The notes beneath the pieces were generated by a model. That model worked only from the letters and a program-made list of their open reading frames with translations. It was not told the DNA's origin and searched no databases. Below are positions 35,617 through 44,977 of a stretch of 64,000 nucleotides of DNA, piece by piece. Made by a program: the position numbers and the translations under genes. The stretch is from Winogradskyella flava (GTDB lineage Bacteria; Bacteroidota; Bacteroidia; Flavobacteriales; Flavobacteriaceae). The stretch covers positions 186,001-250,000 of the forward strand of contig NZ_JACLCP010000002.1 of NCBI RefSeq assembly GCF_014243395.1, read 5' to 3'. Position 1 is the stretch's first letter, and each line of letters opens with the position of its first letter.

Positions 35617-37269
35617 ATGAAAACACTACTAAAATTTTTATGCTTATTCCTTATTTTACAAGGCTTTTCGCAAGAGGCTCTAACTTCAGCAGATTGGCAA
35701 AGCGACCTTAAATTTCTTCAAAACAAAGTACATCATGAGTACCCTTTTCTGTTTAAAAAAGTAACTAAAGCCGAGTTTGATGCCGAAGTAGAAGTGCTTT
35801 ACAATGCTATTCCGACTATGGAAAACCATGAAGTTCCTGTAGCATTATCAAGAATCGTAGCGCTTTTTGAATATGGACATACACAAATACCGTTTAGTAC
35901 GGTTGCTAAACGTGGTGTGCTGCCTGTAAACTTATATCATTTCAATGATGGTGTTTATATTGAAGGCACAATGACAGTGCACAAACAAGTCTTAGGTGCT
36001 AAGGTGTTAAAAGTTGGTGGAGTTGGAGTAGAGGAGGCCTTAAAGAAAATTCGCCCTGTGGTGCCGGCAGAGAATGATTACTATTTTAAAGCCTATGGAT
36101 TACGATTTTTAACCGTTCCTGATGTACTTCATGCGCAAGGGATCTTAAAATCATGGTCTGAGAATGTCACCTTAAGCTTAGAGAAAGATGGTAAAACGTT
36201 TGATTATACATTTCCGACTATACAACTTGATGACTTATCGAAAGGGTCGACACTCACCATACCAAATGATAACTGGTTAAGCGCAAGAGATCAGAGTCAA
36301 ACACCTTTATATTTGAAGTATTTGAATGAGAAGTATTACTATTTTGAGTATTTAGAAGACCGTAAAACCTTATATGTGCGCCAAAGTTCGGTATTTGATG
36401 ATCCTAAGGAGTCCTTAAAAGACTTTTACAATCGCCTTTTTGAATTTATGGATACTAATCCCATTGATAAATTGATTTACGATGTAAGGCTCAATGGTGG
36501 CGGCAATAATTATAATAACCTGCAACTGATTAAAGGTTTAATGGCTAGGCCCAACATTAATAAACGCGGAAAGTTATTCTTTATCATTGGACGAGAAACC
36601 TTTTCGGCATGCCAAAACTTAACCAATGAAATCTCTAGATATACGGAAGCCATTTTAGTGGGTGAACCTACAGCAGAGAACGTCAACTTTTATGGTGATG
36701 CTAGGCGAGTGGTATTGCCAAAAAGCAGAATTAACGCGTATTTATCTTATGCGTGGTGGCAAGATACACCACAATGGGAAAATAAGGATGCGTCTTTGCC
36801 CAATATTGCAGTAGATATGAGTTTTGAGCAATACAGCACCAATGACGATCCGGTTTTGAAAGCTGCTATGGATTTCAAGGATAATGGTTTTATTCTGGAC
36901 CCAATGCAGCATTTAACGCAACTGTTCATTGCAGGTGATTTCGAAAAATTGAAGGAGGATGCCATTACGATTGCACACAGTCCCGAGTACAAGTATTACG
37001 ACTTTAATGAAGAATTCAACAAGGCAGCACAACGTTTATTGAATAGTGGTGACGATAGAGCACAGCAATCAGGTATATATATATTACAATTAATAACCGA
37101 AGTGTATCCAAAATCCCAAGGGGCGTGGTATAGTTTGGGTAATGCCTTAGAGGATGCAAAGGAAACGGACAAGGCAAAGCTGGCTTATGAGACACTGATT
37201 ACCCTAAAGGATAGCAGTATGCTGGCTAGGGCTGCAAAAAATAGAATCAAGGGCTTGGATAAAGAATAA
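35617..37269 (+). CDS. S41-like (tail-specific protease family) exported protein
   Basis: A 550-residue exported protein: signal peptide (FSQEA), N-terminal helical bundle, a PDZ-like stretch around the GAKVLKVGGVGVEEALKKI segment, and a C-terminal-processing-protease fold with DVRLNGGGNNYNN, then GRETFSACQNLTNEI carrying the candidate nucleophile serine and VGEPTAENVNFYGD. The last 120 residues are TPR-like. The usual catalytic lysine position is not obvious, so activity is uncertain. The 248 bp before the gene hold nothing that I recognise. Confidence 0.75.
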   Translation: MKTLLKFLCLFLILQGFSQEALTSADWQSDLKFLQNKVHHEYPFLFKKVTKAEFDAEVEVLYNAIPTMENHEVPVALSRIVALFEYGHTQIPFSTVAKRGVLPVNLYHFNDGVYIEGTMTVHKQVLGAKVLKVGGVGVEEALKKIRPVVPAENDYYFKAYGLRFLTVPDVLHAQGILKSWSENVTLSLEKDGKTFDYTFPTIQLDDLSKGSTLTIPNDNWLSARDQSQTPLYLKYLNEKYYYFEYLEDRKTLYVRQSSVFDDPKESLKDFYNRLFEFMDTNPIDKLIYDVRLNGGGNNYNNLQLIKGLMARPNINKRGKLFFIIGRETFSACQNLTNEISRYTEAILVGEPTAENVNFYGDARRVVLPKSRINAYLSYAWWQDTPQWENKDASLPNIAVDMSFEQYSTNDDPVLKAAMDFKDNGFILDPMQHLTQLFIAGDFEKLKEDAITIAHSPEYKYYDFNEEFNKAAQRLLNSGDDRAQQSGIYILQLITEVYPKSQGAWYSLGNALEDAKETDKAKLAYETLITLKDSSMLARAAKNRIKGLDKE

Positions 37270-37422
37270 CAAAAGCACATTAATGATTGTCAGTTCAAGT
37301 GTTCCTGCATGTCCAGTCGGAACGCACTTCGATACGTCGACTAAAGCTTTTTTTTAAAGAAGCGTTAGGATACTGTTAATGTGGTTGTTATTTAAAGATT
37401 TTGGTAGTATCTTCATGACGGT

Positions 37423-38022
37423 ATGAAACAACTATTGCTACACAAACGATTTCGACAGCTAACGCTACTAATTGCACTTTTAGGGCTGTTTTGGAGCTGC
37501 AAGTCCAGTAAAATAGATAAAACTGAAGCCAAGGCACAGGATATGGCTGCCTTACAAATCCTTTTGGAACAGGACGACTATTATGTTAACATAGAAGTCG
37601 CTTATCCTTTTGTCACAGCGGCCACACAGCGTGTCGCCAATGCTTTATTGTTACGTAATACTGGAAATAATGCCAATCGGATTGATGTAAGAGGCGATGG
37701 TAACTTTATTAAAATACAAAACGACTCCATATCAGGTTATTTGCCATTTTTTGGAGAACGTCGCAATAATTCCGGAGCCTATGGCGGTAGGAATTCTGCC
37801 ATCCAGTTTAAGGAAGCCCTTGAAGATTTAAGCAAACATATCCATACAGAAAAAGGCAAACTCGAACTCAAATTTAGTGTAGACCAAACGGAGGGTACGG
37901 AACATTATCAAATCCTTATGGACATCTTTCCCAATAAAAAAGTGAGTGTTAACATCACGCCAACCTATAAAACAAATATGCGTTACTCAGGAAAGTTAAC
38001 AGAAGCCGACAAAAGTATTTAA
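37423..38022 (+). CDS. DUF4251 lipoprotein
   Basis: A 199-residue lipoprotein (signal peptide ending in FWSC) with a DUF4251 body: DDYYVNIEVAYPFVTAATQR, the RIDVRGDGNFIKIQNDSISGYLPFFG strand pair and closing NKKVSVNITPTYKTNMRYSG. It is a paralogue of 15864-16322. Function unknown. Confidence 0.7.
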   Translation: MKQLLLHKRFRQLTLLIALLGLFWSCKSSKIDKTEAKAQDMAALQILLEQDDYYVNIEVAYPFVTAATQRVANALLLRNTGNNANRIDVRGDGNFIKIQNDSISGYLPFFGERRNNSGAYGGRNSAIQFKEALEDLSKHIHTEKGKLELKFSVDQTEGTEHYQILMDIFPNKKVSVNITPTYKTNMRYSGKLTEADKSI

Positions 38023-38146
38023 AGTACTCCAAGACCAATAATGGCTGTAGCAAAAAGCAAATTCCATCTACAAATTTGTATAATAAGGGAGTTACGTACC
38101 TAATGAATTAATTTGTAAATTCACCATCTAACTTACCATTACCTTA

Positions 38147-38872
38147 ATGAATCTTTTTAGTAAATTTCGACGACATCTACTTAAAGGCAATAGTGCAGCT
38201 AAATATATCACTTATGCCATAGGCGAGATTGTACTTGTGGTTATTGGAATTTTAATTGCTGTGGCTATTAATAATGCCAATGAAACCAAAAGAGAAAACC
38301 AGTTATTAAACCGGTATTTAAAGGATTATAAGAACGATCTTAAAATAGATAGTGCTGTCATAGCTAGCAATCTGAAATTGCTAGACGCTAGAAAAGATAC
38401 TTATGATTTGGTATTGTCCGATAGCTTAGATAAAACCATATTAATGCGTAATCCTAATGTATTTGGACTTATTTTTAGTTATAATCCGTTTAAGCTGCAG
38501 AGCAAAGGCTATAACCAATTGAAATCCCACGTTAGCGATAATACCAAAGACATGGATAGTTTGGTGGTATCTATTGTGGCGAATCATTCCACGTATAATG
38601 AACTTTTAGATTCATCCATACAACGTATAGGAAGGGATATTGATGATAACTTAACGTATCTAAAGAATAATAAGTTGTGGTTGTCGGATTTCTTGTCCAA
38701 TAACATCACACCAGAAACCATCGAATATTTTGTAAGTGCGGATTACAAGAATCGTGTGGCCATTCATAAGACGTATGTGTTTGGTAATCTGTATGCCTTT
38801 ATGCAAGCGTATCAGAAGTATATTGAAGAGATGACTAAGGAGTTAGATGAACGTCTCAATGAAGAAGAATAG
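38147..38872 (+). CDS. DUF6090 family membrane protein
   Basis: A 241-residue protein with a basic N-terminus, the hallmark YAIGEIVLVVIGILIAVAIN helix (about 23-42) and a long helical extracytoplasmic part. This is the DUF6090 pattern, common in flavobacteria in many copies. A paralogue is at 60143-60838. It is the last gene before the accessory island, whose first repeat starts 22 bp after its stop. Confidence 0.8.
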   Translation: MNLFSKFRRHLLKGNSAAKYITYAIGEIVLVVIGILIAVAINNANETKRENQLLNRYLKDYKNDLKIDSAVIASNLKLLDARKDTYDLVLSDSLDKTILMRNPNVFGLIFSYNPFKLQSKGYNQLKSHVSDNTKDMDSLVVSIVANHSTYNELLDSSIQRIGRDIDDNLTYLKNNKLWLSDFLSNNITPETIEYFVSADYKNRVAIHKTYVFGNLYAFMQAYQKYIEEMTKELDERLNEEE

Positions 38873-38893
38873 GCTACAATGCTATAAATACTA

Positions 38894-39581
38894 TTTTACA
38901 TAATGTAAATTATAGGACAATTGCTATTGTTTGGTTTTCTATGTCAGAGTACCAATTGTCAACTATAATGTTATTATGTAAAATATCCCACAGTAATCCA
39001 TTTTCATAAGTATGTGCAGTACTTGGGCATTCAACTAGAAATCGGTCTGCTACGCAGCGTTAATGCAATGTTCCTATAATTAGACGTTATGTAAAATGTC
39101 CGCTATCCAAACGCTCGATTGTTTTTATAAATACAAATTGCTTATTGCAATTTATTCATAACTCAATTTGCCATCGCTTGGCCAGCGCACAAAAAAAGCC
39201 TGGCTTTTAGTTATGGTTTAAAAATCGCGTAAACGATAAAATGTATTGGTTAAAAAATTTTAGGCGATTCTCGTGGATTGCCACAAGAGCATAAAATTAC
39301 GCGTAGCGATAATTTCTATGCACATGTTATATGCAGAACTTCTAATAAACATTTTTAAGTTCATTATCTTTTGCCTTGATGCAAAAGAAACAAAAAATCA
39401 AGGCTGCATAATATTTTGGAAACAATTAACGGTTCCTTCCACTATATTTTAGGAAACATTAGAATAATTAAGATTGTGCTTAATATTATGTAAAATAGAA
39501 TTGTTAAGAATACTTATAGCTAAACCCCTAAAATATTAGCGTTCCACTCACCTATTGTTTTAACCAAAATTTTATGAGGCC
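38894..39581. repeat. R1: left copy of a 690-bp direct repeat flanking accessory cargo
   Basis: This non-coding stretch aligns along its length with R2 (45662-46353), with substitutions and small indels; 39265-39295 is identical to 46034-46064. It starts with an imperfect 203-bp inverted repeat (38894-39096; TTTTACATAA and TTATGTAAAA at the ends, with an inner TTATAGGACA/TTCCTATAA pair). Further in is a short AAAAGCC/GGCTTTT hairpin and a GCCTTGAT/ATCAAGGC hairpin, a motif I associate with Bacteroidota interspersed repeats. Identity with R2 ends after CAAAATTTTATGAGGCC. No coding frame of note. Confidence 0.85.
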
Positions 39582-39614
39582 AAGCTATTTCATTAATATT
39601 CATTATCTTAAAGT

Positions 39615-39956
39615 ATGGATAAGCTTTCTCAATTGACAAGTGATGACTATAAAGCAATATTAATTGGAATCATTGTTATAATTGGTTACATCTTATTGCT
39701 AAGATTTAAAAGATACTTATGGGATAGAAAAAGAATAGCTCGGCGTGATTATTACCGAAATGTATATTTAAAATCAGATGCTTGGCAACGCAAACGTTAT
39801 GTGGTTTTGAGAAGAGATAATTGGAAATGTGTTTATTGTGGAAAACGAGCTACACAAGTTCATCATACACGTTATGCAAAGTATAATATAGGAAAAGAAC
39901 CCATTGAATGGTTAGAATCTGTATGTAAATCGTGCCATGATGATTTGCATTTATAA
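39615..39956 (+). CDS. Membrane-anchored HNH endonuclease-like protein
   Basis: A 113-residue protein with one membrane helix (about 14-29) and an HNH domain: zinc cysteines C72, C75, C104 and C107, active-site H83-H84 and the final CHDDLHL. The helix puts the nuclease at the membrane, presumably on the cytosolic side. It starts 33 bp after R1 and faces the defence-like operon, ending 39 bp from the methyltransferase stop. HNH proteins may cut DNA; here it could guard against incoming DNA, but that is inference. Confidence 0.7.
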   Translation: MDKLSQLTSDDYKAILIGIIVIIGYILLLRFKRYLWDRKRIARRDYYRNVYLKSDAWQRKRYVVLRRDNWKCVYCGKRATQVHHTRYAKYNIGKEPIEWLESVCKSCHDDLHL

Positions 39957-39995
39957 TAAGACTTTACCCCTAACCTACTATTAACTGTATAAAAA

Positions 39996-41240
39996 TTAAT
40001 TATTCAGTATTATAACACTCTCCCTTAATTTGTCTATATCAGGACTATTTTTAGTTTTTCTTTTTAGGATTTCTCGCAAAACGCCAATTTCTTTTAGCTT
40101 CCACCCTACTTTCGTAGCTATATCTGCTAATATTAAATCCACCGGAATATGCTCATTTGCATAAGCGGAAGTGGAAACAACGAACCATAAACTTGCACCT
40201 TTGTCAGCTTTTTGCTTTAAATCCATAAAGATTTCTTGCATATCTTCAAAATAAGCAGAAATCATATCAGGAATATTTTTGTGCATTAATAATTCCTTCT
40301 TATCTGATATTTTTTTGTAAACATCATTAAAGTGTATTCCAAAATCATTGATTTTTGGTTTGTTCCACTGTACTTGTACATGTGATCTAACCGTCTTAAA
40401 TCTTAATTTCCTAAGCTCTTCACTTGAATTAATAAATCCACTTAAAAAGAGCTCTGGTCTATATATGTCTGTATAATCAAAAGTGTTTAAATAAGGAGGT
40501 GATGTTATACATAGCTTAAATTTTTCATCAAATTTCTTTACTAACTTTCTTGAGTCACCAGTTTTTATAATAGGTTCAGTACCTACTGCATGTTCTAAAT
40601 CTCTCTCTATAACATCCAAATTTTCTTGTAATGATTCAAGAAATGAATCTTTACTATAAGCATGGCTTTTCCAATTATTCTTGTACCTCAAACATTTCCC
40701 GTCTTTTTTAGCATTGCTATTTTTCATTATAGCAGACACCAATGCAAGTTTCGCAAGTTTAGAACTTTTGCTTGTGCGCCCTAAATTATTATAGCCTCCA
40801 GCAAAAGCTTGTAAAACATCTTTGTTAAACAACCATTTATTTTTACCTCTATGGTTGTTTTCTGTGAATGTTGAATAGTTTTCTAAATGAGAAGTAGCTC
40901 CAATCTCTGAGTTCATCATTACTAAATCTGAGACTTTTTTAAAATTTTTCTTTGTGAAGTTAGTTGCTTTTACTTGGGAAAGGAAACTAGTAAATGGATT
41001 CACTTCAAAGCCAACAGAATTTATACCTTTTAAAGCCGCTGTTAGTGTAACTGTCCCACTCCCATTAAATGGATCCAACACAATATCATTATCAGAAATA
41101 TCACTTTCTTCTATTGCTTTATTTACAAGTGCAGGTGAAAAACCTTCCTTATAAAAATACCATCTATGACGAGCTAAACTTCTTGTGTCACCGGCATTTG
41201 AAGCGCCTTGATTATTTAATTCAAAATTGTTGTTTATCAT
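39996..41240 (-). CDS. DNA methyltransferase, N4-cytosine/N6-adenine type
   Basis: A 414-residue methyltransferase. Motif I (DPFNGSGT, residues 56-63) binds SAM and motif IV (TSPPYLN, S247-Y250) is catalytic; the SPPY form is typical of N4-cytosine and some N6-adenine enzymes. Motif I precedes IV. The start overlaps the stop of the upstream nuclease gene by 4 bp, so it is the last gene of the minus-strand operon. In this setting it probably marks self DNA, though the ATPase-nuclease set might also use it as a modifier of specificity. Confidence 0.85.
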   Translation of the reverse strand: MINNNFELNNQGASNAGDTRSLARHRWYFYKEGFSPALVNKAIEESDISDNDIVLDPFNGSGTVTLTAALKGINSVGFEVNPFTSFLSQVKATNFTKKNFKKVSDLVMMNSEIGATSHLENYSTFTENNHRGKNKWLFNKDVLQAFAGGYNNLGRTSKSSKLAKLALVSAIMKNSNAKKDGKCLRYKNNWKSHAYSKDSFLESLQENLDVIERDLEHAVGTEPIIKTGDSRKLVKKFDEKFKLCITSPPYLNTFDYTDIYRPELFLSGFINSSEELRKLRFKTVRSHVQVQWNKPKINDFGIHFNDVYKKISDKKELLMHKNIPDMISAYFEDMQEIFMDLKQKADKGASLWFVVSTSAYANEHIPVDLILADIATKVGWKLKEIGVLREILKRKTKNSPDIDKLRESVIILNN

Positions 41241-42286
41241 TCTGTAATTGGTTCCATGAAAAATCTTCTCGGTTTTTCAAAATCAGCGCGAATATCTTCA
41301 TATTTAGTATGATACACTATATGTTTATTTCTATAATATTCACCTTTAACTTTAGTTATTGTTGTACTAGTACTATTTGCACCTCTTCTTCTTCCATCAA
41401 AAACGACAAGATAACCACTAACAACTTTTGTTCTAGCATAATGTAAATTAGATTCAAGATACTCAGCAAGTTGATAAGCACCATCTCTAGCATCAGCATC
41501 TGTTCTAGTTACTATTCCACCAGAATTGGAAAGTGATTTGCCTAACCATTTAACCTCTATTAATGCAACATGTGAACTATACTTCCATGTTACCTTAACA
41601 TCAACAGGATGACTCCTGTCAACATTTTGTTCTGGCATCACTTCTGGACTTCCTCTTAACCTAAGGTTTAAAAAATCATATAATGATTCTTGCATTTTTT
41701 CTTCTGGACTTGGGTTAAACAATATACGATTTGAATTAACCCAAAGTTCTTTAAAATGTGGACAGCTTGAATACTTAGCTCTTTTCAGGTCATATTCTTC
41801 AAAAGCTTCTTCAAGGTCTTTAAAGGTCCTGAATTGAAAATAGCTTTCTGAATCAGGCAGTTTAGGAAGAGTAGCTAATTCAGTTTTGCCAAAGAAAAAT
41901 TCCTTTTCTCCTGATAACCTATAAATTATTGACTGAAGCCTAAAAGAATCTGGATCAAGACTCCAGTCTGTACTGTAGTAAACATTATTATCTGTAATTT
42001 CAACAACTAAATTTGCACAGTTAACACCTGCAAAAGCCTCTACATTAGCTACTTTAACATAATTATGTGCAACCTTATTAAGACTCAAATTTTCATCAAA
42101 GGTGTAATAAACAGTGATAGTATTGAAATCACGAAGTCTCAAGTTTTTGTAAATAGATCTAATGTTTTCAGTTAGATGACTTAGCCTAGATAATGCCTCA
42201 TCTCCAAAATCATTTGCAAGAAGAGGCACAAATGCATTTTGAGCGCTTTCTTGTAAAAATTTCAAATAATTTTCTTCACTATTCAT
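41237..42286 (-). CDS. PD-(D/E)XK nuclease-like effector
   Basis: A 349-residue protein whose C-terminal third has the nuclease signature: D229 (in HPVDVKV), then E244 and K246 in ALIEVKWLG, with a possible upstream Glu at 200. The N-terminal 190 residues are a mixed alpha/beta region that I do not recognise. It overlaps both neighbours by 4 bp. In ABC-three-component systems the gene beside the middle component is the effector; this protein fits that role. Confidence 0.7.
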   Translation of the reverse strand: MNSEENYLKFLQESAQNAFVPLLANDFGDEALSRLSHLTENIRSIYKNLRLRDFNTITVYYTFDENLSLNKVAHNYVKVANVEAFAGVNCANLVVEITDNNVYYSTDWSLDPDSFRLQSIIYRLSGEKEFFFGKTELATLPKLPDSESYFQFRTFKDLEEAFEEYDLKRAKYSSCPHFKELWVNSNRILFNPSPEEKMQESLYDFLNLRLRGSPEVMPEQNVDRSHPVDVKVTWKYSSHVALIEVKWLGKSLSNSGGIVTRTDADARDGAYQLAEYLESNLHYARTKVVSGYLVVFDGRRRGANSTSTTITKVKGEYYRNKHIVYHTKYEDIRADFEKPRRFFMEPITE

Positions 42287-42900
42287 AACTGAGTTGGTTT
42301 TCCAGGGTTCTCATTGTAAAATGCGATTGAGTTAAGCCAGAGGTATGCTGGTTTCAATAACCCAATATTATTTTGATCAATAACTGTTCTTAATAATTTA
42401 AATTGCTCATAAAGAAGAACTCGTCCACTTCCGTCTTCATCTAACAAATTCCTTCTTACTTTTAGCCCTTTTATTGATTGTAAAAGTGGCTCATTATTAA
42501 TTGCGTTAGTCAAAATACCATATGGAAAGAAATCAACCATTGTAATTGCTGATTTTAAATATTTTTCCCGAGATAAATTAATCGAAAATTTATCAATCTT
42601 ATTTAAAAATGATTCCCCATTAGGTGTTAAATTAAAATAATTGTCCTTGTCAGTATCTAAAAGAGATCCTATTTGAGACAATCGAATTAAAGCATTAGAA
42701 AGGTCATCACTGAATGGACTTCCGTTTTCATTTTGAATAAAAATATATCCCCAAGAAGCAACATTTTTCCCATCATACAAAGCCAATAAACAAGCCAAAT
42801 ATGCAAATAATTGTATTTCACTTTCTGAAAAATCACCTATTCTTTCTTGCAATTGTTTACCTATATATAGGCAATCATATGTCGCTTGTGAAACTGCCAT
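42283..42900 (-). CDS. Middle-component-like protein of an ABC-three-component/Lamassu-type system
   Basis: A 205-residue mostly helical protein with a winged-helix-like central part (SNALIRLSQIGSLLDTDKDNYFNLTPNGESFL). It lies between the SMC-like ATPase and the nuclease with overlaps on both sides (1 bp and 4 bp). Size, fold pattern and position match LmuC or the ABC-3C middle component, which links the ATPase to the effector. Sequence similarity to a named MC family was not established. Confidence 0.55.
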   Translation of the reverse strand: MAVSQATYDCLYIGKQLQERIGDFSESEIQLFAYLACLLALYDGKNVASWGYIFIQNENGSPFSDDLSNALIRLSQIGSLLDTDKDNYFNLTPNGESFLNKIDKFSINLSREKYLKSAITMVDFFPYGILTNAINNEPLLQSIKGLKVRRNLLDEDGSGRVLLYEQFKLLRTVIDQNNIGLLKPAYLWLNSIAFYNENPGKPTQL

Positions 42901-44858
42901 TAAGAATTAAGAATTTCTTCAATTTCATTATAAGCGCCCTCAATTTTACTCTCTAATTCAATTTGAACTTGTGACAGCGTTGTCCAATAAATCATTCTTT
43001 CAAGAATCATACCGTCGTTTTTACAGTTCTTAGCAATTTCTTTTAGGAGTTCAGAACTATTAATATTTGCCGTCATTAATAACTGATAACCTTTAGCTGA
43101 AAAATCGGCAAACATTTTACCAGCTTTATTTTCATAAGCAATATCTAAAGATCCTTCAGGAGTATCAATCATTAATGAACATTTTGATGAGGCATGTTCA
43201 ATCAAAGCCATTCTTAGAGCAATATCCAAAAAATATCTCTGACTTTCGGATAACTGATGAGCCTCTTTACGCCTTGTATCATTTACTTCAAGATCTAAAG
43301 TCATTCCTTTATCGTATGACTGTAACCAAATATTTAATTCTAGTCCTATAAAACTTTCAGCATATTCATTAAAAAGTGGAATAAACCTTTCCTCAGCATT
43401 TTGATAAAACCCTTTAAGATTTTTTTCTAGTTTTTTTAATTCAGCTTTTGTGGCTCTCTTATGTTCTAAAGACTGCTCTTTTTTCTCTTTTAAATTTTCG
43501 ATTTGCACTTTAAATCGTGAAACTAAATCAGTGATATCATCACCTCTTTCATTATACAAGCTGTTTAAGAAATTATCGTTCTCATCTTCAATCTTTAAGA
43601 GCTCTGCTTTTATTGTAGAAATATGCTTTTCTAATTCAGTTTGCTCTTTTAATACACGAGTTTCTCTTTGATTTGAATTATTTAATTTCTCACTTAGTTC
43701 GATAATTTTCTGATCCAATTGTTCCAATCCTTTAAAAACTTCATCGAGTCCCTTTTTATTATTCATTTTTTTTGGGGCATGATTTTCTTCAATATAAGAA
43801 ACAAGTGAATTTAGTATTTCTTGTATTTTACCTGATTCATTGATTGCGTACTGAAGAACCTTTAAGATTTCAATAATTTTCGGATCGGATTCTATAGTAC
43901 TACTATCTGACTGAAGAGTTTTTTGGAAAAGTTCCTCATATTCTCTTTTTAGAGTATTAAGATTTAATGAGTAATCTGCAATTTCAAGTTGAACCTGTTT
44001 AATATCATGATTATAACTTTCTAATTGAGTAATTGACTCATTCAGTTGCTCAGTGTATAATTGGTACTGTTCGATTACTTCTTTTGGGATTTCATCACTT
44101 TTTGAAGAACCAGAAGCCATTGATACAAGTTTTTCTAACTCTCTTGTCGCTTGAGTAATATCCCACTGTAAGTTACTTGAATCTGAAGTTAATTTCTTGT
44201 ATTTTTTTCTTAGACCGTCTGCAAGATGAGCGGTTTTGGCATCCACACCAAAGAATAAGTATAAAACTCTTTCCATCATTTCCTTATCCCAAAATAATAG
44301 TTGATGTGTTTCATCAAATGTCAACACGTAATGTTGTAAAAAAGCATATTGAGAAAATTCGCTCAATCCTGCATCCTCTGTCAGTGAACTCATATAAGAC
44401 TGACAAAGCTCATCACCTAATTTCAATTCATCGTCTTTAATCTTATTTGTAACTTCACCAATTTTTGTCCTAGAGAAATACCTTAACTCTTCAACATCGA
44501 AAAAGCCTCTTTTAATAACATATTCATATTCACCAATTCTGAAGTGAACTTCAACATCAGCAACATCCCTAGATTTTTCATCAATTCTTCCTTCAAAGTA
44601 TTTATTAGCAAAAGCTTTGTTCCTTGAATAAAATGCAGGTATTGAGTTATCAGTACTAAATGATCTTTTGGGGTTACGAACAATTCCAGTTAAAGCGTAA
44701 TTGAGAATTGTTATAAAAGTTGATTTACCTAAACCGTTAGCGCCTGCAAGGCAAAACACGGATTTGTCCATGTCTATCTCTATTAGGTTTTGCTTACTAT
44801 ATAAGCTAAAGTGATTAATTATCACTTTTGTGATAACCGGAAAGACGAATGGCTTCAT
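42900..44858 (-). CDS. SMC/Rad50-like ABC ATPase
   Basis: A 652-residue ATPase with Walker A GANGLGKS (39-46), a central antiparallel coiled coil (about 210-490, with a likely hinge near 320-370), ABC signature LSESQR (about 536) and Walker B LMIDTPEGSLD (about 562-572). It is shorter than cellular SMC proteins and matches the LmuB/ABC-3C type, which senses DNA ends or structures and releases the effector. A -7-like TATATTTG lies on the minus strand at 44885-44878, 20 bp before the start. Confidence 0.85.
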   Translation of the reverse strand: MKPFVFPVITKVIINHFSLYSKQNLIEIDMDKSVFCLAGANGLGKSTFITILNYALTGIVRNPKRSFSTDNSIPAFYSRNKAFANKYFEGRIDEKSRDVADVEVHFRIGEYEYVIKRGFFDVEELRYFSRTKIGEVTNKIKDDELKLGDELCQSYMSSLTEDAGLSEFSQYAFLQHYVLTFDETHQLLFWDKEMMERVLYLFFGVDAKTAHLADGLRKKYKKLTSDSSNLQWDITQATRELEKLVSMASGSSKSDEIPKEVIEQYQLYTEQLNESITQLESYNHDIKQVQLEIADYSLNLNTLKREYEELFQKTLQSDSSTIESDPKIIEILKVLQYAINESGKIQEILNSLVSYIEENHAPKKMNNKKGLDEVFKGLEQLDQKIIELSEKLNNSNQRETRVLKEQTELEKHISTIKAELLKIEDENDNFLNSLYNERGDDITDLVSRFKVQIENLKEKKEQSLEHKRATKAELKKLEKNLKGFYQNAEERFIPLFNEYAESFIGLELNIWLQSYDKGMTLDLEVNDTRRKEAHQLSESQRYFLDIALRMALIEHASSKCSLMIDTPEGSLDIAYENKAGKMFADFSAKGYQLLMTANINSSELLKEIAKNCKNDGMILERMIYWTTLSQVQIELESKIEGAYNEIEEILNS

Positions 44859-44977
44859 TAAAAAATTATTTACAATTCAAATATAATGATTAGAGATTCA
44901 CTAATGATTGTATTAATTAAGGGAATGTTTAAATATAGTAAATTTGACTTTATGCTTAAATTTTTTAGAAAAAATAC

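Noticed and set aside
37300..37360. Possible REP element or terminator after the S41-like gene
   Set aside because: There are fragments like CACTTCGATACGTCGACT and a T run, but no convincing stem.
38894..39581. R1/R2 as a retron or structured RNA gene
   Set aside because: No reverse transcriptase is in the window, and the copies diverge by indels throughout without a conserved core of retron type.
41069..41446. Plus-strand open frame of 125 codons
   Set aside because: Lies opposite the methyltransferase and nuclease genes and has no family resemblance; it is a shadow frame.
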